Below are positions 25,909 to 33,953 of a stretch of DNA of 64,000 nt, in pieces; positions within the stretch are counted from its first letter, which is position 1, and every line of letters starts with the position of its first letter. Origin of the DNA: JACCTI01 sp038237435 (GTDB taxonomy: Bacteria; Verrucomicrobiota; Verrucomicrobiia; Chthoniobacterales; UBA10450); assembly GCA_038237435.1 (NCBI GenBank), contig JBBRYT010000013.1:39667-103666 (forward strand). Reading direction: 5' to 3'. The notes under the pieces were generated by a model, which was given only the letters and a program-made list of their open reading frames with translations, did not search any database and had not been told where the DNA came from. A program made the translations under genes and the position numbers.

Positions 25909-25911
25909 AAG

Positions 25912-26151
25912 TTAAATTTGTCCGGGTTTAAGTCGTTCATTCAAGCTTCCGCAACGTGGGCACCGCGGGAGCAATACGGGCGTTCGATCTTCGAACTCGA
26001 ATGCGCAAATCACGCAACGCAATCGATAACGCAACGCCCGGCGTTCTCGCCGGCGGCGATTCCACTCTCCCACTATCCAAAGGAGAAAAACCGCCGCAAG
26101 AAAAAGCAGCAGATAAATCGTGACCAGCGCAGTGAGGCTGACCCGGATCAC
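25912..26151 (-). CDS. Small membrane protein with zinc ribbon
   Basis: A protein of 79 residues with one membrane helix (IYLLLFLAAVFLLWIVGEW), a strongly basic stretch (NRRRRERRALRYRLR), and a zinc-ribbon made of CVIC and CPRC, so the ribbon faces the cytoplasm by the positive-inside rule. No family name is offered. It overlaps the TonB-like gene by 4 bases and ends 3 bases before the GuaB3-like gene, so it belongs to the exbB-exbD operon. Confidence 0.75.
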   Translation of the reverse strand: MIRVSLTALVTIYLLLFLAAVFLLWIVGEWNRRRRERRALRYRLRCVICAFEFEDRTPVLLPRCPRCGSLNERLKPGQI

Positions 26152-26879
26152 GGCGCGGCCAGATCGTTGCCCCAGTCGAACGTTGCTGTGCCCCAGGTTA
26201 AATCTGATTCGTTAGGCGAAAAACGGGTAAGGAGAAGTTGATGCCGCGCTTGTTCGTCGAGCGCCGCGTCGCCGGAAGAATTTTGCAGGAAACAAAATCG
26301 CACATCGCCCGAGCCTCCGATCGCGATTCGGAATTGCGCGACCTGCGGCGCATCCTTGCTCGATGATTTGAATGGCATCGGCGGAATTTGCGCGGCGCCG
26401 CGTGCGGAGATTTCTTCGGAGAAGCGGACGCTGGTCGGCGTAACGATGGTCGATAATGCGGGCGTTGCGTTAGCAATCGGAACCGGGGCGGGCGGATTTG
26501 CGCTCGGCACACTTAAATCTGATTCGTTAGGCGGAAGATCGCGCAAAACTGGTTGTGAATTAAGATAGGACGGCACGTGTTCGACCTTGGGGAGCGTCAG
26601 ATTTCCAGACTCGTTAGGCCGCTGCGTGTAGGAAGAGAGCGCGGGATCTTCCGCTTCCATCCACTGCAGGAGGACACGGCCTTCGTCGGTGTCGCCTGTG
26701 ATCAAACTGATCCGGCCGGGTGGGGGAGTAAGCGCGACCGTCGGCGGGTAAATGACTTGGAAGATGTAAAAACAGAAGGCATGCAGCGCGGCCGATGCCG
26801 CGATAAAACTAATCAGCGAAAATTTTCGGCTGCGTGGTGTGCTCCAATCAAAAATTGGAGTGTATTCCGTCGCAGTCAT
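26148..26879 (-). CDS. TonB-like energy transducer candidate
   Basis: A protein of 243 residues with one N-terminal membrane helix (FSLISFIAASAALHAFCFYI), a Pro-rich periplasmic linker and a small C-terminal domain (QFRIAIGGSGDVRFCFLQNS, then DEQARHQLLLTRFS). That is the TonB/TolA layout and it is coupled to exbD by a 4-base overlap. The C-terminal part is not a textbook TonB fold by eye. Three PNES peptides, each encoded by a TCGTTAGGC copy (26209, 26524, 26611), are embedded in it, two of them in the same PNESDL context. Confidence 0.72.
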   Translation of the reverse strand: MTATEYTPIFDWSTPRSRKFSLISFIAASAALHAFCFYIFQVIYPPTVALTPPPGRISLITGDTDEGRVLLQWMEAEDPALSSYTQRPNESGNLTLPKVEHVPSYLNSQPVLRDLPPNESDLSVPSANPPAPVPIANATPALSTIVTPTSVRFSEEISARGAAQIPPMPFKSSSKDAPQVAQFRIAIGGSGDVRFCFLQNSSGDAALDEQARHQLLLTRFSPNESDLTWGTATFDWGNDLAAP

Positions 26880-27283
26880 TTGGCCGACGCTCCCGCTAGT
26901 CCGACGGAACTAATTCCGTGCTCAAGCGCTGCATTCGCGACGGCGGTCACCACTTCGTATGGAGTAAATCGATCGGCTTTGATGATGATCGGCCGGCCTT
27001 CGCGTTTCGCCGCATCGAGCAGCGGCCCGAGTTGATCGATCGCCACCTTTTGATCGCGAAAATAAACTGCCGGCACGGGACCGCCCGTGATGCTGATGAT
27101 TTGCGGATTAACCTGCGGGCCTAAAGAAAACCGCGAAAGCGGAAGGGAAACGGAAACGCCCGGCTGCAAAATAAAATTCGAACTGAGCAACAAAAAGAAA
27201 ATCAGCAGGAAGACGACATCGATCAGTGAAATGATCCCGACCCAGCCGAAGTGATATTCCTTCGTGCGCGTGAGCTTCATCAC
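26876..27283 (-). CDS. exbD: ExbD/TolR-family biopolymer transport protein
   Basis: A proton-channel stator subunit for a TonB- or Tol-type complex. The 135-residue protein has a single N-terminal membrane helix containing the essential Asp (ISLIDVVFLLIFFLLLSSNF, Asp at about residue 22) and a periplasmic domain (PVPAVYFRDQKV, IIIKADRFTPYEVVTAVANA). The length fits the family. It is 11 bases after exbB and overlaps the TonB-like gene, so an intact ExbB-ExbD-TonB-like set is present. Whether it serves iron uptake or envelope integrity (Tol) is open. Confidence 0.9.
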   Translation of the reverse strand: MMKLTRTKEYHFGWVGIISLIDVVFLLIFFLLLSSNFILQPGVSVSLPLSRFSLGPQVNPQIISITGGPVPAVYFRDQKVAIDQLGPLLDAAKREGRPIIIKADRFTPYEVVTAVANAALEHGISSVGLAGASAK

Positions 27284-27294
27284 GACAAAGTCGC

Positions 27295-27960
27295 CTAACG
27301 AGAGCTAGGTTTCGCGGTCGTCGATGGCTGAAAAGCGATGATGTCCTTATCTGCTTCGCGCTCGGTCAACATGTGCACGACTTCGATCCCGGCACGTTCC
27401 ATCTCGTGCATGAGCGTATTCACCCGCGCGGAAAGATAGCTGTAGGCGACAAACGTTGGCGTCGCCACCACCAGACCCGCGGCGGTTGTCAGTAAACTTT
27501 TGTAAACTCCATTCGAAAGTTCCGTCACCGTCGCGTAGCCACCGTTCGAGGAGATCGTGCTGAAGGCGTCGATCATTCCGGCCACTGTTCCGAGCAAGCC
27601 AAGGAGCGGCGCGAGGAACGCGATCGTCGCGAGCACGCCGAGGAAGCGCTCCAGTTTCGGCACTTCCAGTTGTCCCGCTTCCTGCACGATCTCGCGCAGT
27701 TCCGAACGCGGGGCTTCGTGCCGAATGATCGCCGCATGGATGACGCGCGCCACCGGTCCCGGCGTTCCAGCCGATTCATGCAATGCTTCCGCGTAATTGC
27801 GCCGCGCAATCAGATTGGAAAGTCCCTGCAAAAACTCCGCCACGTGAATGGAGGCGCGATGAAAATAGAAAAGGCGCTCCGCGAAAACAGCGATCGCGAT
27901 GATGCTGCAAACCAGAATGGGCCACATGAGCAGACCACCCTTCTGGATGTAATCGATCAT
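27295..27960 (-). CDS. exbB: ExbB/TolQ-family proton channel protein
   Basis: A protein of 221 residues with three membrane helices (about 10-27, 115-135 and 155-175). The conserved MotA/TolQ/ExbB segment is seen in LGVLATIAFLAPLLGLLGTV and TTAAGLVVATPTFVAYSYLS, the latter containing the key Thr and Pro of the ion path. It is the first gene of the exbB-exbD-TonB-like group. The stop codon TAG lies within a TCGTTAGGC copy (27293-27301), the only exact copy read in the stop frame. Confidence 0.9.
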   Translation of the reverse strand: MIDYIQKGGLLMWPILVCSIIAIAVFAERLFYFHRASIHVAEFLQGLSNLIARRNYAEALHESAGTPGPVARVIHAAIIRHEAPRSELREIVQEAGQLEVPKLERFLGVLATIAFLAPLLGLLGTVAGMIDAFSTISSNGGYATVTELSNGVYKSLLTTAAGLVVATPTFVAYSYLSARVNTLMHEMERAGIEVVHMLTEREADKDIIAFQPSTTAKPSSR

Positions 27961-28030
27961 GCGTTTTGTTCTTAGCCGCCTTTGCCGGCTCCCGCAAGCA
28001 ACGACCGCTCGTTAGTCGCGACTGTTAAAA

Positions 28031-28549
28031 CTACTTTTTCGGCTTTGCTGGAATTGCAGCGGCCGCGCCGGCCGCCGAGTTGTGGCCGATCTGATTCCCG
28101 TCTGCATCGAAAACGGTGTAGCCGCTTTGCTTACCTGCTTCATTATAAGAGTAGACGATTTTGCTGCGCACTTTGCCGTCGGTGTTGAATTGCGTTTCCT
28201 GTCCGAGCCGGCCGGCGTTGTCGTACTTATATTGTGTTTTAAAACGGAGCTGCCCTTTGCCGTCGTAAACATCTCCAGCGGCGAATCGCCCCATTTCGTC
28301 CAAGTTGTAGAGAATCTTGCTCAGCAGTTTCCCGTCTTCGCTTTTTGTGATCGCCACTGCCTTGTGGTTCGGGTTGTCGTATTGATAGGTCGTTCGTGAA
28401 CCGTCCTGGTTTTGCGCAACTGTTACGCGAACCGTGTCGTTTGTGTTGTCGTTGGCCAACTGCGCGTGAGCGATGGAAAAAATCGCAGCGGCGCAAAATG
28501 AAACGATTGTCAGAAGTAAGCGCCGCATTAGCCAAAGTTTAGGCGCCAT
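28031..28549 (-). CDS. Exported YD-repeat-like protein
   Basis: A protein of 172 residues from ATG 28549; ATG 28528 (MRRLLLTIVSF) is an alternative start that gives a cleaner signal peptide (LLLTIVSFCAAAIFSIAHA). The mature part has four to five repeats of the RHS/YD type, for example YQYDNPNHKAVAI, YKYDNAGRLGQET and YSYNEAGKQSGYTV, about 20 residues apart. Such repeats form beta-strand shells in toxins and surface proteins, but this copy is far too short for a full RHS toxin. The C-terminus is Ala/Lys-rich. It lies divergent to mraZ. Confidence 0.7.
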   Translation of the reverse strand: MAPKLWLMRRLLLTIVSFCAAAIFSIAHAQLANDNTNDTVRVTVAQNQDGSRTTYQYDNPNHKAVAITKSEDGKLLSKILYNLDEMGRFAAGDVYDGKGQLRFKTQYKYDNAGRLGQETQFNTDGKVRSKIVYSYNEAGKQSGYTVFDADGNQIGHNSAAGAAAAIPAKPKK

Positions 28550-28578
28550 AATTTTTCCCGCAAAGCGGCAATTAATTA

Positions 28579-28608
28579 TTGACCCCTGGCACGCAAGGTG
28601 GTTAGAAA
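28579..28608 (+). promoter_or_regulatory. Possible mraZ promoter
   Basis: TTGACC (28579-28584) and TAGAAA (28603-28608) are spaced 18 bases apart, a weak sigma70-like pair overlapping the MraZ operator repeats. This is the only plausible pair in the 100 bases before mraZ, and the -10 match is poor. Confidence 0.3.
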
Positions 28609-28631
28609 TGGAGGGAAATGGATTAGAATGG
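28598..28631 (+). promoter_or_regulatory. MraZ operator-like direct repeats
   Basis: Four TGG-centred units at exact 10-base spacing: GTGG (28598-28601), ATGG (28608-28611), ATGG (28618-28621) and ATGG (28628-28631). MraZ in Escherichia coli binds TGGGN direct repeats with 10-base period upstream of its own gene. These repeats lie 20-50 bases before the mraZ start and are a good candidate for autoregulation of the whole dcw cluster. Confidence 0.6.
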
Positions 28632-28650
28632 CAAAGCCATCCTTTCATCT

Positions 28651-29106
28651 ATGCGCACCGACTCGCCCACCCAAACCTTCTTCGCCGGCGAGTTTCGTCA
28701 TGGGATCGACGACAAGAATCGCATCACCATTCCGTCGCGCTGGCGGCGGGACGACGGCGAAGAGTTCATTATTTTGCCGGAGGCGCAGGAGGAATTTCTC
28801 CTCGTCATGTCGCACGAGGAGTTTGCCCGTGTGATCGCCGAGGCCGAGTCGAATTCGTCCGTTCCGCCGCGCGAACGTCGCGTCTTCCTCCGCCACCTTC
28901 ACGCCCGCGCGCAACACGCTTCCTCCGACAAACAAGGCCGGCTCGTCTTGCCGGAAGATCTTTGCCGGCTGCTGAGCTTGAAGGGTGAGGTCACGCTCGT
29001 AGGCGGTCGCGGTCGTTTTGAAATTTGGAATTCCGCGAAATGGAAACAGGCGCACAAGGAAGAGAAAGCCACCTATCAACGCGTGGCTGATGTGATTGGT
29101 CTCTAG
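28651..29106 (+). CDS. mraZ: MraZ transcriptional regulator of the dcw cluster
   Basis: MraZ is a DNA-binding protein that represses or tunes the division and cell-wall cluster it heads. The 151-residue protein has two AbrB-like half-repeats: FFAGEFRHGIDDKNRITIPS (10-29) with the conserved DDK-R-I-P-S motif, and ASSDKQGRLVLPEDLCR (90-106) with the second DKQGR-x-x-x-P motif. Length matches the family (about 150). It is the first gene of a nearly unbroken plus-strand cluster ending with ftsZ, with TGG repeats upstream that it probably binds. Confidence 0.95.
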   Translation: MRTDSPTQTFFAGEFRHGIDDKNRITIPSRWRRDDGEEFIILPEAQEEFLLVMSHEEFARVIAEAESNSSVPPRERRVFLRHLHARAQHASSDKQGRLVLPEDLCRLLSLKGEVTLVGGRGRFEIWNSAKWKQAHKEEKATYQRVADVIGL

Positions 29107-29109
29107 AAA

Positions 29110-29313
29110 ATGAATAGCAATGCCATTCCAAGTTTGAAGGCGACGCGGCCTGAGATGTTTCGCCTTCGAAAAGTAAATCAGCGAACACGCCTCTTAGCGG
29201 CCGGCTCGCCTGAGCAGCTCTCCTCTTGGAAGGATTGGCGCGAAGGCAATTTCGATTTCGTGCTCGTGGGCTCGTGGCCTAACGAAAGCCTAACGACGCC
29301 TAACGAGTCATGA
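29110..29313 (+). CDS. Small uncharacterised ORF between mraZ and rsmH
   Basis: A 67-residue frame starting 3 bases after mraZ. The first part is basic (MFRLRKVNQRTRLL), followed by WKDWREGNFDFVLVGSW. The last 11 residues, PNESLTTPNES, are encoded entirely by three TCGTTAGGC copies on the opposite strand. No homologue is recognised. It could be a real small gene in the position some phyla use for small division proteins, or an untranslated spacer that happens to be open. Confidence 0.45.
   Translation: MNSNAIPSLKATRPEMFRLRKVNQRTRLLAAGSPEQLSSWKDWREGNFDFVLVGSWPNESLTTPNES
29277..29306. repeat. Triple cluster of the GCCTAACGA word before rsmH
   Basis: Exact copies of GCCTAACGA occur at 29277-29285, 29288-29296 and 29298-29306, spacing 11 and 10 bases, about one helix turn. 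This is the densest group of the repeat in the window. It lies just upstream of the likely rsmH ribosome site (AGAGGAGG, about 29369-29376). Confidence 0.85.
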
Positions 29314-29384
29314 ACGCACTGCTTTTTGAGCGGCCCATCTGGTTCGCGACTGGTCCGTTGGTCATCGAAGAGGAGGCGCAAGAA

Positions 29385-30308
29385 ATGGAAGACGTCACTT
29401 ATCATCGTCCTGTTCTTGTTCACGAAGTCGTGGAGTTGCTCGCGCCACGTCCCGGCGCGCTGGTCGTAGACGGAACCTGCGGCGGCGGCGGTCATGCGGA
29501 AGCAATTTTGCAGACGGGCGCGGATGTTCTCGGGCTCGACCAGGATCCGGATGCAATCACTCACGCGAGTGAGCGACTCGCACGCTTCGGTGGTCGGGTA
29601 ACTTTTCACCAGGCGAACTTCCGCGACGCCACAAAAGTTCTCGACTCGTTGGGCATCGTCAGCATCGGCGGCGCGCTCCTCGATCTCGGCGTTTCCTCGC
29701 GCCAACTCGAAAACGCCGATCGCGGTTTCAGCATCATGCGCAACGGCCCGCTCGATATGCGGATGGATCCGCGACGCGAGTTAACTGCGGCCGATGTCAT
29801 CAACGGTTACAGCGAAGAAGAGCTCACGCGCATCTTCCGGGAGTTCGGTGAAGAGCCGGCCGCGCGTCGCATCGCCAGTCAGTTGGTGAAGCAGCGTAAG
29901 ACGACGCCCTTTCACGAAACGGTGCAGCTGGCGCGCGCGGTCGAGAAAATCGTCTGGCGTCATGGTCGCAAACATCCGGCTACGCAAGTCTTCCAGGCGC
30001 TGCGCATGGAAGTGAACGACGAACTCGGTGCGCTTGAAGAAGGGCTGCGTGGCCTAACGAGTCGTTTGGAATCGCACGCGCGTTTCGCCGTCATCACTTT
30101 TCATTCGTTGGAAGATCGCATCGTGAAGAATTTCTTTCGCGATCGCAGCCGCGAAACGCTCGATCGGCCGGAATGGCCGGAGCCGCGTCCAAATCCGGAT
30201 TTCGCTTTCAAGCTCATCACCTCGAAACCGGTCGAGCCCGATGAAAACGAGCAACGCGTCAACTCGCGTTCACGCAGCGCAAAATTGCGTGTTGCCGAAA
30301 AAGTTTAG
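29385..30308 (+). CDS. rsmH: 16S rRNA (cytosine1402-N4)-methyltransferase
   Basis: RsmH (MraW) methylates C1402 of 16S rRNA in the ribosome decoding site using S-adenosylmethionine. The start is taken at ATG 29385 because a strong AGGAGG lies 8 bases before it and the family usually begins near YHRPVLVHEVVELL; ATG 29310, overlapping the small ORF stop, would add 25 residues. The 307-residue protein contains DGTCGGGGHAEAIL (SAM binding), LLDLGVSSRQLENADRGFS, and the C-terminal NSRSRSAKLRVAEK. It is followed without a gap by the ftsL-like gene. Confidence 0.95.
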   Translation: MEDVTYHRPVLVHEVVELLAPRPGALVVDGTCGGGGHAEAILQTGADVLGLDQDPDAITHASERLARFGGRVTFHQANFRDATKVLDSLGIVSIGGALLDLGVSSRQLENADRGFSIMRNGPLDMRMDPRRELTAADVINGYSEEELTRIFREFGEEPAARRIASQLVKQRKTTPFHETVQLARAVEKIVWRHGRKHPATQVFQALRMEVNDELGALEEGLRGLTSRLESHARFAVITFHSLEDRIVKNFFRDRSRETLDRPEWPEPRPNPDFAFKLITSKPVEPDENEQRVNSRSRSAKLRVAEKV

Positions 30309-30677
30309 ATGAACCGTCCGCGTCGCAAACAATTCAATCCGATCAACGCCCCGGCGCTGGTGCGTTGGATTTTGATCACCGGCTTTCTCGCCGTCACCGG
30401 ACTCATTTACGTCTACCTGTCGGTTCAACTATATCATTCAGGCGATCGCAAAAAGGCGCTCGAGAACGAGATCACCCAGCTCCGTTCTGAAAGCTCCATC
30501 GCCTCGGCGCAGATCGCGGAGCTCACTTCGCCGAACGTTTTGCAGCGGCGCTTGAAGGAAGGCTATCTCAAGATGATCCCGATCGCGGAAGCGAACATCG
30601 TACGCTTTTCGGCTTCATCCAATACGCGGAATGCCCGGGTCGCGCCGCCAGCCGATAAAAAGATTGCCGGCCGATGA
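30309..30677 (+). CDS. ftsL: FtsL-like division protein
   Basis: A protein of 122 residues with a basic N-terminus, one membrane helix (WILITGFLAVTGLIYVYL) and a following coiled coil (KKALENEITQLRSESSIASA), the layout of FtsL, which joins FtsB and FtsQ to activate FtsWI. Sequence conservation in FtsL is low, so the call rests on topology and its place between rsmH and ftsI. The start directly follows the rsmH stop and its end overlaps ftsI by 4 bases. Confidence 0.75.
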   Translation: MNRPRRKQFNPINAPALVRWILITGFLAVTGLIYVYLSVQLYHSGDRKKALENEITQLRSESSIASAQIAELTSPNVLQRRLKEGYLKMIPIAEANIVRFSASSNTRNARVAPPADKKIAGR

Positions 30678-32443
30678 AGTGGAACAGCCGCACCCGTTGT
30701 CTGTGGGTTTGCTTCGGCCTGATGGGACTCTTCAGTCTTTTTTCTTATCGGCTGATTTTTTTGCAGATCATCCAGCACGATTACTTCACCGCGATTGCGG
30801 CGGCGAAGCACGAAGTTAAGCAAACCATTTTCGCGAAGCGCGGCACGATCGTGGCGGCTAAAGGTGAGTTGCTCGCGAGCGATGTGCCGGGCGAGATGGT
30901 AGTGGCTGATGCCACGCGCGTGAACGACGCGGAAACGCTTACGCCCATCGTGGCTGACACCTTGCAACTTCCGTTCGAGGAAGTGGCGGAAAAATTGAGC
31001 AGCGAAAAACGCTACATCGTTTTGCAACGCTCCGTGCCGCCCGATATCGCCAAGACCCTGAAGGAAAAAATCAGAGCGGCGAATCTGCGCGGAATTTATT
31101 TCGAGCCTGATCCGACGCGCGCTTATCCGAACGGCCCGATGTTATGTCACGTCATCGGCTTCACCGATTTTGATCACAAAGGAATCCAGGGCGTGGAGAA
31201 ATCGATGGAAGATTATCTGCACGGCGACGATGGCTACCGCTACATCGAACGCACGCCGTCCGGAAAAGAGATCATGCCTTATCGCGGGCAAGAGCGCGGA
31301 GCGCGCAATGGTAATGAGGTGGCGCTGACGATCGATCTGAATCTGCAGAACATCGTTGAGAACGAGATCGACGCGGCCGTGCGCGAGTTTCGTCCGCAAA
31401 AGGCCATCATCATTTTGATGCGTCCGGATACCGGCGAAATCCTGGCCATGGCTAATCGTCCGAATTTCGATCTCAACCGCCGTAACGAAGCGAAGCCGGA
31501 GGAAATGAAAAACCGCGCCATCAGCGACATGATGGAACCGGGTTCGACGTTCAAGATTGTCACCGTCGCCGCGGCGCTCAACGAACGAAAGGTTCGTCTC
31601 GATTCGACCATCTTTTGCGAGAACGGCGTTTTCAATTACGGCGGCCGTCCGTTGCACGATCACCATGGCTACGGCGAATTGAGCGTGCAGGACATTCTGA
31701 TTAAATCGAGCAACATCGGCGCTGCCAAACTCGCGCTCTCCCTCGGAGAAGAGAAATTTTACGAATACATTCGCAGTTTCGGTTTTGGCGAACGCACCGG
31801 CGTGGAGCTGCGCGAAGAAATTCCCGGGCGAATTTATCCGCCGCGTCAGTGGACCAAAATTTCCATCACCCGCATGCCGATGGGTCACGAGGTCGGTGTC
31901 ACGGGGCTGCAAATGATTACGGCGATGTGCGCGATTGCGAACGGTGGAAAATTGGTCACGCCGCGCATCATCAAATCGATCACGACTGAAGACGGCCGAA
32001 TCATCAGCGAATCTAAGCCGACCGTTTTGCGGCAAGTCATTTCGCCACAAACTGCCGCGCAAGTGGGGAACGCGCTTCGCGGCGTAGTAAGCGATCGCGG
32101 CACGGCCGCGGGTGTTTCCGTTCCCGGATTCACTCTCTGCGGCAAAACCGGCACCGCCCAAAAAGTTGATGAACACAACGGCGGCTACGAATCCGGCAAA
32201 TATTTGGTTTCATTTTCCGGTTACATGCCGGCGGATCATCCGGCCTTTGTTGGTCTGGTCGTGCTCGACGATGCGAAAACTGCGACGCCGGAAATGAATT
32301 ACGGCGGCAAAGTAGCCGCGCCGATTTTTGCGCACATCGCCGAGAAGGCCGCGCGCTATCTCGATCTTGAGCCGCATGAGGAATTCAGCAAACCGGTGCC
32401 GGTGGCGGAACGAGTCGCCTTAACCAACGCCGTTCGCCGTTGA
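30674..32443 (+). CDS. ftsI: Septal peptidoglycan transpeptidase (class B PBP)
   Basis: FtsI cross-links septal peptidoglycan in the periplasm and pairs with FtsW. The 589-residue protein has one N-terminal membrane helix (about 9-30), a pedestal domain and a transpeptidase domain with S291-T-F-K294 in EPGSTFKIVT, SSN at 345-347, and KTG at 491-493. There is no PASTA domain at the C-terminus. It lies between ftsL and murE as in the standard dcw order. Confidence 0.95.
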   Translation: MKWNSRTRCLWVCFGLMGLFSLFSYRLIFLQIIQHDYFTAIAAAKHEVKQTIFAKRGTIVAAKGELLASDVPGEMVVADATRVNDAETLTPIVADTLQLPFEEVAEKLSSEKRYIVLQRSVPPDIAKTLKEKIRAANLRGIYFEPDPTRAYPNGPMLCHVIGFTDFDHKGIQGVEKSMEDYLHGDDGYRYIERTPSGKEIMPYRGQERGARNGNEVALTIDLNLQNIVENEIDAAVREFRPQKAIIILMRPDTGEILAMANRPNFDLNRRNEAKPEEMKNRAISDMMEPGSTFKIVTVAAALNERKVRLDSTIFCENGVFNYGGRPLHDHHGYGELSVQDILIKSSNIGAAKLALSLGEEKFYEYIRSFGFGERTGVELREEIPGRIYPPRQWTKISITRMPMGHEVGVTGLQMITAMCAIANGGKLVTPRIIKSITTEDGRIISESKPTVLRQVISPQTAAQVGNALRGVVSDRGTAAGVSVPGFTLCGKTGTAQKVDEHNGGYESGKYLVSFSGYMPADHPAFVGLVVLDDAKTATPEMNYGGKVAAPIFAHIAEKAARYLDLEPHEEFSKPVPVAERVALTNAVRR

Positions 32444-32471
32444 GCGCTCCGCGTTCTTTTGCCTACACCTC

Positions 32472-33950
32472 ATGCAGCTCAAAAACCTTCTCGCCGCCAT
32501 TTCACCGCGCGCGATCGACGGGCCGGTTGATCGCACGGTGGATGGCCTCGCGTATGACTCGCGGCGAGTGCAGAGGAATTCCCTCTTCGTTGCATTACGC
32601 GGTGAGAAAAGCGACGGCCACGCCTTCGTCGAACAAGCCATCGAGAAAGGGGCCACGGTGATTGTTGCCGAGCGCGATGTGCAACATGCGCGTGCCACCT
32701 TGGTGGAAGTAGAAAACAGTCGCACCGCTTTAGCCGATCTGAGCGCAGCGTTTTACGAGCGGCCGGTTCGAAAATTGAAAATGGCTGGCGTCACCGGCAC
32801 GAATGGAAAGACGACCACGACATTTTTGATCAAACACATTTGCGAAAAAGCGGGGCTGCGCTGCGGGTTAATCGGTACGGTTCGTTACGAAATTGCCGAT
32901 CGCATTTTGCCTGCGGTCCGCACGACACCGGAGTCGTTAGACCTTCAAGAACTCTTCGCGCAGATGGTGAACGCGGGCTGCAAAGCCGCCGCCATGGAAG
33001 TTTCGTCACACGCGATCGCGCAGGATCGCACACGCGGACTGGAATTCGACGTGGCTGTCTTCACCAATCTCACGCAAGACCATCTCGATTTTCACGGCAC
33101 GATGGAGAATTACTTCGAAGCCAAACTGAAGCTTTTCACTGGCCTAACGAGCCAAACGTTCAAGAAAAAATCAGCCGCGATCGTGAACATTGATGATCGC
33201 TACGGTGAACGATTGCTCGAGCGTCTGCCCAAAGATTTTCCCGTCATCACCTACGGCATGGGCGCACGCGCAGATTTTCGCGCCTCGAATTATCGCGCGG
33301 AATTTTCCGGGACCTCTTATCAGCTCGACGCTCGCGGCAAGAGTTATCTCGTGCGCGTTCCACTAATCGGAAGATTTAACGTCGCTAATTCGCTCGCCGC
33401 GCTCGCCGCCGCTAACTCGTTAGGCGTCAACTTGCGCGAGGCAGTTCTGAGCCTGGCGAAATCTCCACAGGTTCCCGGACGACTCGAAGCCGTTCCGGCG
33501 AAGCGGCAGTTCCAGGTCTTCGTCGATTACGCACACACGCCGGATGCGTTGCTCAACGTTTTGAAAACCGCGCGCGAACTCTCGCCGCGAAAATTAATCG
33601 TGGTCTTCGGTTGCGGTGGCGACCGCGATAAACAAAAACGTCCGCTCATGGCGCGCGTTGCCGACGACAATGCCGACTTCAGCATCATCACCTCCGATAA
33701 TCCGCGAAAGGAAGATCCCGACGCCATCATCGCCGACGCGGAGAAGGGAATGCACAGCGATCGCTACGAAAAAATTACCGATCGCGCCCAAGCCATCGCT
33801 CGCGCTATTTCCCTCGCGCAGCCGCGCGACATTGTCCTCATCGCCGGCAAAGGCCACGAGACCTATCAAGAGTTCGCCGATCACACCATTCCCTTCGACG
33901 ACATCCAGATCGCGAAGCGCGCACTGGAAAACCATCCGGTTGAGTTCTAA
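32472..33950 (+). CDS. murE: UDP-MurNAc-tripeptide synthetase (meso-DAP type)
   Basis: MurE adds the third amino acid to UDP-MurNAc-L-Ala-D-Glu in the cytoplasm. The 492-residue protein has the ATP loop GTNGKTTTT (109-117), HLDFHGTMENY for substrate binding, and the DNPR motif (409-412) that marks meso-diaminopimelate addition rather than lysine. Start ATG 32472 lies 28 bases after ftsI. It contains two copies of TCGTTAGGC, read as GLTSQ and SLGVN. Confidence 0.95.
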   Translation: MQLKNLLAAISPRAIDGPVDRTVDGLAYDSRRVQRNSLFVALRGEKSDGHAFVEQAIEKGATVIVAERDVQHARATLVEVENSRTALADLSAAFYERPVRKLKMAGVTGTNGKTTTTFLIKHICEKAGLRCGLIGTVRYEIADRILPAVRTTPESLDLQELFAQMVNAGCKAAAMEVSSHAIAQDRTRGLEFDVAVFTNLTQDHLDFHGTMENYFEAKLKLFTGLTSQTFKKKSAAIVNIDDRYGERLLERLPKDFPVITYGMGARADFRASNYRAEFSGTSYQLDARGKSYLVRVPLIGRFNVANSLAALAAANSLGVNLREAVLSLAKSPQVPGRLEAVPAKRQFQVFVDYAHTPDALLNVLKTARELSPRKLIVVFGCGGDRDKQKRPLMARVADDNADFSIITSDNPRKEDPDAIIADAEKGMHSDRYEKITDRAQAIARAISLAQPRDIVLIAGKGHETYQEFADHTIPFDDIQIAKRALENHPVEF

Positions 33951-33953
33951 CGA

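Noticed and set aside
31142..32176. Long minus-strand frame of 344 codons inside ftsI
   Set aside because: It is Arg/His-rich with no recognisable motif and lies opposite conserved FtsI sequence; a GC-rich shadow.
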